DNA from: Halomonas sp. 'Soap Lake #6'
GTDB lineage: Bacteria > Pseudomonadota > Gammaproteobacteria > Pseudomonadales > Halomonadaceae
Length of the DNA stretch: 64,000 nucleotides
NCBI RefSeq assembly: GCF_003031405.1
Contig: NZ_CP020469.1
Span: 2,976,001 to 3,040,000, forward strand
Direction of reading: 5' to 3'
The position numbers and the translations under genes were made by a program. Positions 57,771 to 64,000 of the stretch are shown here, in pieces (position 1 is the first letter of the stretch; each line of letters opens with the position of its first letter). The notes under the pieces are model-generated. The model had not been told where the DNA came from and made no database searches. It saw only the letters and a list, made by a program, of their open reading frames with translations.

Positions 57771-58538
57771 TTAGCGAATAATACCGCGCGTTGAACGCTC
57801 AATAGAGTCAGCAAAGACCGTGATTTCTGCGAAATCAAAGCGATTACGCATATCTTCAATTGCCTGCTCTACAGTCAACCCCTGACGGTACACCAACTTA
57901 TAAGCGGCACTTAGTGCATTGATCGCGTCGCGGCTAAACCCTCGGCGCTTCAGGCCAACCAAGTTGAGGCCCCGAGCCTCGGCCGGGTTACCATTAATCA
58001 TCACATAAGCAGGGGTATCTTTAGTAATAATCGAGCCGCCACCCGCCATAGCATGCTCGCCAAAGTGGCAGAATTGATGTACCGCTGACAAACCACCCAG
58101 AATGGCGAAATCGCCCAGCGTGACATGGCCCGCCAGCGTTACCTGATTCGCTAAAATACAGTCATTACCAATCACGCAGTCGTGGCCTACATGGACATAG
58201 GCCATAAACAGATTACGTGAGCCTATCGTGGTCTCACCGCGATCTTGTACGGTTCCACGATGAAGAGTAACGCCTTCGCGGATCACGTTATCATCGCCCA
58301 TGACTAAGCGAGTCGGTTCACCTGCGTACTTTTTATCCTGGCAGTCTTCACCCACAGAGGCGAACTGAAAAATACGCGTACGCTCACCAAGCCACGTAGG
58401 ACCTTTAACCACTACGTGGGGGCCGATCACCGAGCCGGCGCCAATCGTAACATTTGGTCCAATAACGCTAAAAGGGCCAACCTCTACATCGTCAGCAAGC
58501 TGCGCTGTAGGGTCAACCAGGGCAGTAGGATGTATCAA
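57771..58538 (-). CDS. lpxA: UDP-N-acetylglucosamine acyltransferase
   Basis: 255 residues from TTG 58538, with GAGGAAGG upstream; its first bases overlap the fabZ stop (TTGA). Hexapeptide repeats form the left-handed beta helix; the catalytic His is in [12 protein letters not shown], and [16 protein letters not shown] and RSTRGIIR match the family. It starts lipid A synthesis with hydroxyacyl-ACP. Part of lpxD-fabZ-lpxA-lpxB. Confidence 0.97.
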   Translation of the reverse strand: MIHPTALVDPTAQLADDVEVGPFSVIGPNVTIGAGSVIGPHVVVKGPTWLGERTRIFQFASVGEDCQDKKYAGEPTRLVMGDDNVIREGVTLHRGTVQDRGETTIGSRNLFMAYVHVGHDCVIGNDCILANQVTLAGHVTLGDFAILGGLSAVHQFCHFGEHAMAGGGSIITKDTPAYVMINGNPAEARGLNLVGLKRRGFSRDAINALSAAYKLVYRQGLTVEQAIEDMRNRFDFAEITVFADSIERSTRGIIR

Positions 58539-58978
58539 GCAACCTTCCTCTCGGCACAAATGATTTCCGCCTCGCAGGCTAGCTCTCCGTCCACCGTAGC
58601 ACGGCAGGCAAACTTCCAGATACCGCGCTTGCCACGAATGACATTAGCTTCCAGAACTAACTGATCGCCTGGCATAACGGGGCGCTTAAAGCGCACGTTA
58701 TCGCTGCCGACAAGATAGTATACGTAGCCGTCAGCAGGTAGTTTATTGACCGTTTTGAAACCTAAGATACCGCATACTTGAGCAAGCGCTTCCACCACCA
58801 ATACACCTGGCATTATGGGATGATGGGGAAAGTGCCCATTAAAAAACGGCTCATTAATACTAACGTTTTTGAACGCAACGATGGATTCGCCAACGGTTAG
58901 CTGCGTCACTCGATCCACCAGAAGGAACGGGTAGCGGTGCGGCAAGTATTCGCGAATTTCGTTAATATCCATAACCAT
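58535..58978 (-). CDS. fabZ: 3-hydroxyacyl-ACP dehydratase
   Basis: 147 residues from ATG 58978, with AGAGG upstream. [11 protein letters not shown] and [19 protein letters not shown] carry the catalytic His and Glu of the hot-dog dehydratase. It removes water in fatty-acid elongation and competes with LpxA for the hydroxyacyl-ACP pool, in line with overlapping genes. Confidence 0.97.
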   Translation of the reverse strand: MVMDINEIREYLPHRYPFLLVDRVTQLTVGESIVAFKNVSINEPFFNGHFPHHPIMPGVLVVEALAQVCGILGFKTVNKLPADGYVYYLVGSDNVRFKRPVMPGDQLVLEANVIRGKRGIWKFACRATVDGELACEAEIICAERKVA

Positions 58979-59113
58979 CGTAACGACCTCTAAAATGACA
59001 AAAGGCCTGAGATACATCAGGCACATACCAGCACTCCTGCTGGTTAAAAGGCAGTGGATTATAACCTGCAGCGATCAAGCCTCAAGCCACTGCCTCAGAA
59101 ATTCAGCGATACA

Positions 59114-60151
59114 TCATTCTGCACGCTGATTTTTTTCCATCCTTGCAAGCCGCTTAGCAATATCATCAAGTTGCTTAAAGCGCACTGCATTTTTTCGCCA
59201 CTGCGTATTGCTCATGGCCCCTGTTCCTGAGGAGTAAACACCCGGCTCATGGATCGAGTTAGTAACAAGGCTCATCCCGGTTACCTGTACACCATCGCAA
59301 ATAGTCAGGTGGCCTGAAAGCCCTACGCCGCCGCCCAACATGCAGTGCTTGCCCACCTTGGTAGAGCCTGCGATACCCACGCAGCCTGCCAGTGCGCTGT
59401 GATCGCCGATGGTGACGTTATGCGCGATTTGTACTTGGCTATCAATTTTTACATCGTTGCCAATCACTGTATCGCCCAACGCACCACGATCAATACTTGA
59501 ACAACTGCCGACTTCTACGTCATCGCCCATCACCACACCGCCTAACTGGGCAATTTTATGCCACTTGGCACCATCATGGGCAAAACCAAAACCGTCGCCT
59601 CCAATCACGCAACCACTCTGCAGTATGCCGCGCTTGCCAATGACAACACCGTGGCAAACAGTAACGTTGGCATGCAGACGAGTACCCTCGCCAATCACAC
59701 TATCGGCACCAACTACACTGCCAGCCCCCACGACCACACGGTCACCAAGCACAACGCCTGCTTCAATCACCGCATGGGCCTGGATAGATACATCCGCCCC
59801 CAGGGTAACACCCTCAGCAACTACCGCTGCCGGGTGCACGCCTAACACATCCCGCACTGGTAACGGGTCAAACAACTGGGATAGTTTGGCATAACCTAAA
59901 TAAGGGTTTGTCATCTCCAAGCGTGGCACAGGGCAGTTTTTGCCATGCTCAGGGTGCAGTAAAACAGCGGCAGCCTGAGTCGTGGCTAAATCTTTCAAAT
60001 AGGCACGATTGGCGAGGAACGCCACTTGGTCCGGAGCAGCTTCTTTGAGCGTTGCCAGACCACGAATCGGCTGGTTGGCGTCGCCCTCGAATGCTACATC
60101 CAAGTGACGTGCGATATCCGCTAGGGTGAGGTGGTGAGAAGCGTGCGTCAT
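59114..60151 (-). CDS. lpxD: UDP-3-O-(3-hydroxyacyl)glucosamine N-acyltransferase
   Basis: 345 residues. The N-terminal uridine-binding domain (LTLADIARHLDVAFEGD) is followed by hexapeptide repeats with catalytic His in VQIAHNVTIGDHSALAGCVGIAGS and a C-terminal helix (FKQLDDIAKRLARME). It adds the second acyl chain in lipid A synthesis. It lies between skp and fabZ. Confidence 0.97.
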   Translation of the reverse strand: MTHASHHLTLADIARHLDVAFEGDANQPIRGLATLKEAAPDQVAFLANRAYLKDLATTQAAAVLLHPEHGKNCPVPRLEMTNPYLGYAKLSQLFDPLPVRDVLGVHPAAVVAEGVTLGADVSIQAHAVIEAGVVLGDRVVVGAGSVVGADSVIGEGTRLHANVTVCHGVVIGKRGILQSGCVIGGDGFGFAHDGAKWHKIAQLGGVVMGDDVEVGSCSSIDRGALGDTVIGNDVKIDSQVQIAHNVTIGDHSALAGCVGIAGSTKVGKHCMLGGGVGLSGHLTICDGVQVTGMSLVTNSIHEPGVYSSGTGAMSNTQWRKNAVRFKQLDDIAKRLARMEKNQRAE

Positions 60152-60202
60152 GGTAGCCCAAGAAACATTGGTGCGCGCATGCGCGCACCAGCAGTCATAA
60201 AA

Positions 60203-60703
60203 TTAGTTCAGCGAATCGAAAATCTGGGTGACTTCATCGGTCACATTGGGCAGATCTGTCGATGAATGCAATACGCCTTGTGGCTCTACTAGCACATCAA
60301 TATTGTGGCGTTGCAGAACCTGTTCAACGGCGCGCTCAAGTTTAGACTCAGCACCGTCTAAAAACTGCTGCTCGGAACGCTGCTGAGCTTGCATCACTTC
60401 GCGACGCAGCTGTTCGAAACGCCCGCCCTTCTCTTGCAACTCGGCAATCAGTGAATCTCGCTGGGACTGCGACATTGTCTCGCCTTCCCGCTGCAGACGC
60501 TCTTGCAACTGCTGTAATTCGCTACCTAGTGACTGAGCTTCGCGCTGTTGGCCACCAATTTGGCTTTCCAGCTGGCTAAGGGAGGACTGAGCGGACTGGG
60601 TATTCATCAGCGCAGCGCGCCAATCGAGTACTGCCACTTCAGCCGCATGGGCGGGTAACACTATCGCACCCATCAGGCACACAGCTGCTGCCAATTTACG
60701 CAT
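60203..60703 (-). CDS. skp: Periplasmic chaperone of the OmpH/Skp family
   Basis: 166 residues. The signal peptide ends PAHAA; the mature protein is a long coiled coil (residues about 35-120, rich in Gln, Glu and Arg) typical of the tentacles of Skp trimers. It holds unfolded outer-membrane proteins on the way to BamA, whose gene lies 17 bases upstream. AAGGAG precedes the ATG. Confidence 0.93.
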   Translation of the reverse strand: MRKLAAAVCLMGAIVLPAHAAEVAVLDWRAALMNTQSAQSSLSQLESQIGGQQREAQSLGSELQQLQERLQREGETMSQSQRDSLIAELQEKGGRFEQLRREVMQAQQRSEQQFLDGAESKLERAVEQVLQRHNIDVLVEPQGVLHSSTDLPNVTDEVTQIFDSLN

Positions 60704-60720
60704 CGTTTTAACTCCTTATA

Positions 60721-63072
60721 TTAGAACGTTTGACCCAGCGAGAACTGGAAGAACTGAGTGTCATCTCCGCTTTCACTGTTTAGCGGTTCGGCAATACTAA
60801 AGGTCAGCGGACCAACCGGTGTTAACCAGGATAGGCCAATACCCACACTGTAGCGCAGGTCGCCAAGATCAACGCCTGAGCTACACTGTTGGCGCCCGGC
60901 ATCTTCTTCCAGCACGTCGTAGCAGGAGCTTAAGAAGGTATTACCCGCGTCCACAAACAGCGATGTTTGTACCGAGCGCTGGTTTTCAACAAATGGCAGT
61001 GGGAAAAGAACTTCAGCACTGCCCTGGATCAGAACGTTACCGCCGAGGGTGCGGTCACGACCACCTTCCCGGGCAGGCGTTGTGCGCTGTCCCAACGTGT
61101 TTGAGGTAAAGCCACGCACAGAGCCTAAACCACCCGCATAGAAGTTCTCATAGAAGGGGTAAGGGTCGTTGCTACCGAGTGTATCGGCGTAGCCTAAATG
61201 GCCGCTAAACTTGAGCGCCCAGGTTTGATCATCATTAATCGGGAATAACTGCTGGGCACGCGCTTGGATTTTGTAGTACTCCGCATCGCTTCCCGGCACA
61301 CCTGTTTCCAAGGAGAGCCGTTGGTAATTACCTGCCGTAGGCATGATGCCGCGGTTCAGATTATTGCGCGTCCAGCTTCCCGTTAATTTAAGGCTCTGGG
61401 CATTCTCGCCTTGATCTTCTACGTAACGACGAATTTCTGAGGCTGTGTCAAAATAAGTTTTTACCGTGAGATCTTCAACACTCGCACCGAAGTTGAGCCG
61501 CGAAAGTTCGCTTATCGGGTAGCCGAAGTTAATACCCGCACCATAGGCATCGGTTGAGAACGTTGAGATATCAGAGTCAGCATAGTCGGTTTCCCGGTAG
61601 AACACGTTATAGCCGCGGGAGATGCCGTCTAGCGTCCAGTACGGGTCGGTAAAGGCAAAGTTGACGCTGGTGAACGTATCACTGCGCTGAGCGCCGATGT
61701 TGACGCGGTTACCTGTACCTAGGAAGTTATTTTGAGCAAGCCCAACGCCATAAATCACCCCGGCGCTTTGCGAGAAACCAACGCTAGCAGAGATAGAGCC
61801 AGAAGGCTGTTCTTCTACGTTATAGGTCACGTCCAGCATATCAGGCTGGCCTGGCACAGGCTGGGTATCGACTTCAACCTGGCTAAAGAAGCCAAGGCGC
61901 TCAAGCCGCTGACGGGATTGCGTGATTGACTCAGTCGATGCAGGCGCCCCTTCCAGCTGAATCATTTCACGGCGCAGCACTTCGTCTTGGGTCGTGGTAT
62001 TACCGAAGAACTCTATGCGTCGTACGTAAGTGCGCTGACCAGGGTTAACCGCAATTACCAGATCAACGGTCTCGCCATCACCGGCCATTTCCGGAACGCC
62101 CTGCACTTCCGCAAACGCAAACCCCTCAGCCCCTAAGCGCTGGCGCAGAGCTTCGGTAGAAGCATTCACTTGCCCGCGGGAGAAGGTATCGCCACTGCTG
62201 ATCTCAAGCAGTTGCCGTGCGTCACTTTCACTAATTTGCAGATCGCCTACAAAACGAATATCACCGACACGGTACTGACTACCCTCATCGACGTTAAGGG
62301 TAATGAATATTTCCGATTTCTCTGGGCCAATAGATACCTGGGTAGAAGTGACATCGAAATTCACATAGCCACGGTCCAGATAGAAGGAGCGCAACCGCTC
62401 AATATCGCCGGATAGCGCTTCGCGGGAGTACTCATCCTTAGAGAACCAGCCAAACACCCGCCCGGGGCGATCATTGAGTTCAAAAACAGAGCGTAGCGTG
62501 TCATCGTCAAACGCTTCATTACCCACAATATTGATCTGACGAATTTTCGCTACTTCACCTTCATTGATATTGATGTTGACCTGAACTCGGCCTTCATCAA
62601 CTGTCTCAACTTCTACATCGATACCTGCACTGTAACGACCCTGAGACTGATAAACGCCCTCCAGCTCCCGCTGAATCTCTTCCAGGGTAGAGAGTTGCAG
62701 TACCTGGCCTTCGGACAAGCCCGATTGGCGTAGGCCGTTGCGCAAATCATCTTCGGAGATCTGCCGGTTACCACTAATATTCAGGCGTGCAATCGTTGGT
62801 CGCTCAACTACCTGAACGATCAGAACATCACCTTCCCGTGCTAGGGAGACGTCTTCGAACAGGCCCGTCGCGAATAGGTCACGTGCAGCAGCGGTTAGCT
62901 GTTGCTCGTTAACACGGTCATTCGCACTCACGGGAAACGCATTAAAGACCGAGGCGGCGGATACCCGCTGTAGTCCTTCCACACGAATGTCCGAAACATC
63001 AAAGGATTGTGCTTGGGCGCCGCTGGCGCCTGCCAGCAAGAGTGCCGCCATTCCAAGGGTCTTAATTTTCAT
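60721..63072 (-). CDS. bamA: Outer-membrane protein assembly factor BamA
   Basis: 783 residues. A signal peptide ends GAQAQS. About 400 residues of five POTRA domains follow (DIRVEGLQRVSAASVFNAF at the first, RIEFFGNTTTQDEVLRREM at the fifth), then a 16-strand barrel with VRGFTSNTLG (the VRGF/Y lid motif) and C-terminal FQFSLGQTF. It inserts beta-barrel proteins in the outer membrane. Gene order rseP-bamA-skp-lpxD is the usual one. Confidence 0.98.
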   Translation of the reverse strand: MKIKTLGMAALLLAGASGAQAQSFDVSDIRVEGLQRVSAASVFNAFPVSANDRVNEQQLTAAARDLFATGLFEDVSLAREGDVLIVQVVERPTIARLNISGNRQISEDDLRNGLRQSGLSEGQVLQLSTLEEIQRELEGVYQSQGRYSAGIDVEVETVDEGRVQVNININEGEVAKIRQINIVGNEAFDDDTLRSVFELNDRPGRVFGWFSKDEYSREALSGDIERLRSFYLDRGYVNFDVTSTQVSIGPEKSEIFITLNVDEGSQYRVGDIRFVGDLQISESDARQLLEISSGDTFSRGQVNASTEALRQRLGAEGFAFAEVQGVPEMAGDGETVDLVIAVNPGQRTYVRRIEFFGNTTTQDEVLRREMIQLEGAPASTESITQSRQRLERLGFFSQVEVDTQPVPGQPDMLDVTYNVEEQPSGSISASVGFSQSAGVIYGVGLAQNNFLGTGNRVNIGAQRSDTFTSVNFAFTDPYWTLDGISRGYNVFYRETDYADSDISTFSTDAYGAGINFGYPISELSRLNFGASVEDLTVKTYFDTASEIRRYVEDQGENAQSLKLTGSWTRNNLNRGIMPTAGNYQRLSLETGVPGSDAEYYKIQARAQQLFPINDDQTWALKFSGHLGYADTLGSNDPYPFYENFYAGGLGSVRGFTSNTLGQRTTPAREGGRDRTLGGNVLIQGSAEVLFPLPFVENQRSVQTSLFVDAGNTFLSSCYDVLEEDAGRQQCSSGVDLGDLRYSVGIGLSWLTPVGPLTFSIAEPLNSESGDDTQFFQFSLGQTF

Positions 63073-63172
63073 GCAGTCAGTTCGCTCGCGTTGGTCTGCC
63101 TATCGTTCCAGACAGGCACCATATACATTTGTGCAGGCAGATGACAAGGCATCCTGCGCGCTACACGCGTCA

Positions 63173-64000
63173 TTACCACAGGCGCATCAGATCGAAATAG
63201 AGAGCCATCAACATCAGGGTACCTACCATGGCAAGCCCAATGCGCAGCCCTACCGCTTGAGTTTGCTCTGAGACCGGCCGTCCACGTACGACCTCTATAA
63301 AATAATAAAGCAGGTGCCCACCATCGAGCACTGGAATTGGCAATAAATTCAGTACCGCCAAGCTGATGGAAAGATACGCTAGAAAACCAACGAACGCTTC
63401 CATACCTGCACGAGCGGAATCACCGGAAATTTGCGCAATCGTAATCGGCCCAGATAAGTTAGAGGGTGAAATTAACCCCACTAACATTTTGCGAATCGCA
63501 TCTACCGTGAGCAACGTCATCTCGCCGGTGCGCGACACTGCTTGCCCAATCGCCTCCACCGGCCCATAGCGAATTTCACGCTGCAGCTCTTCAGGCCATG
63601 ATACCTGCTGCACACCGGCTCCAATGTACCCGACTTCAGCACCACTCTCTAATGTATTACTACCCGGCGTCAGCGACAGCGTACCTTGCTCGTCACCGCG
63701 CTGATAGCCCACCTCTAAAGTTTGGCCTGCATTCTCGCGGATCATTGCGACAAACTGCATCCAGTCCTCAACCGGCTCACCATTAAGGGAAAGGATGCGG
63801 TCACCCGGCTGAAGCCCTGCCTGAGCGGCTGCTTGACCATCTACCACTTGGCCCAGTACAGCCGGAACATCAGGCCTCCAAGGGGTAATTCCCAAGCTTT
63901 GCAGCGGCTGTGGTGGATCTTGGCGGACCAGGTAATTACTTACTGGCAGTTGGTACAACCGCGGGGTACTCGAACCTTCAGGCAACGCCTCAACGGCCAA
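63173..64000 (-). CDS. rseP: Site-2 protease RseP, C-terminal part
   Basis: The last 275 residues; the N-terminus with HExxH lies right of the window. One PDZ domain is visible (VLGQVVDGQAAAQAGLQPGDRILSLNGEPV), and LNLLPIPVLDGGHLLYY is the LDG motif that supplies the third zinc ligand in a membrane segment. RseP cleaves RseA to release sigma E under envelope stress. It starts the run to bamA, 100 bases away. Confidence 0.96.
   Translation of the reverse strand: MAVEALPEGSSTPRLYQLPVSNYLVRQDPPQPLQSLGITPWRPDVPAVLGQVVDGQAAAQAGLQPGDRILSLNGEPVEDWMQFVAMIRENAGQTLEVGYQRGDEQGTLSLTPGSNTLESGAEVGYIGAGVQQVSWPEELQREIRYGPVEAIGQAVSRTGEMTLLTVDAIRKMLVGLISPSNLSGPITIAQISGDSARAGMEAFVGFLAYLSISLAVLNLLPIPVLDGGHLLYYFIEVVRGRPVSEQTQAVGLRIGLAMVGTLMLMALYFDLMRLW

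Overview
The window reads as chromosomal DNA of a gammaproteobacterium, most likely a Halomonadaceae member (Halomonas or Vreelandella). This is inferred from gene order and protein style (pepA/holC/valS opposite lptFG; rseP-bamA-skp-lpxD-fabZ-lpxA-lpxB-rnhB-dnaE-accA-tilS; ppx opposite rho; fre beside ubiD; a DUF3087 protein). No 16S rRNA or tRNA gene was seen. Both ends cut genes: an ABC binding protein on the left and rseP on the right.

Left part (1-9.1 kb): the end of a peptide-type ABC importer with a fused two-domain permease, an 18-bp tandem repeat, a porin, and a four-gene FecBCD-type metal/siderophore uptake operon that ends in a pseudoazurin-like cupredoxin and has a Fur-like box upstream. 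Bacterioferritin and its ferredoxin (bfr, bfd) follow, so 4-9 kb is an iron (perhaps iron/copper) block.

9-20 kb: LPS export genes lptF/lptG and an RDD protein face pepA, ilvE, holC, a decayed YgjP-type metallopeptidase, a small anchored protein, an MFS carrier and valS. 20-27.5 kb is accessory: a hydrolase, an atypical SDR, LtrA, a LysR/SDR divergent pair, a small membrane protein, a phosphotransferase and a bacterial ionotropic-glutamate-receptor-like channel.

28-38 kb holds the most interesting cluster: a YnjBCD-type ABC importer, two glycosyltransferases of the TIGR04283/TIGR04282 type (families associated with arsenosugar synthesis), and a TTG-initiated fusion of a VTT (TVP38/DedA-like) membrane domain with a mercuric-reductase-like flavoprotein. 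Nearby are a small HTH regulator, a diguanylate cyclase and a lone flavoprotein resembling the oxidoreductase part of bifunctional SelD proteins. The genes suggest uptake and redox handling of an unidentified small, possibly metalloid, compound.

38-48 kb: META lipoprotein, gloA, DUF411 protein, YdjM-like membrane hydrolase, MliC/COG3650 lipoprotein, DUF3087 protein, a DAHP synthase preceded by an unlisted 59-codon reading frame rich in Tyr/Trp/Phe codons (a likely aromatic leader), two further unlisted small genes, fre, ubiD and rho. 48-64 kb: ppx, then a minus-strand housekeeping run from rseP to tilS for outer-membrane biogenesis, lipid A, fatty-acid and DNA synthesis.

Two copies of a 64-74 bp palindromic element flanked by TA (8983-9056 and 35157-35220) look like a MITE-type dispersed repeat.
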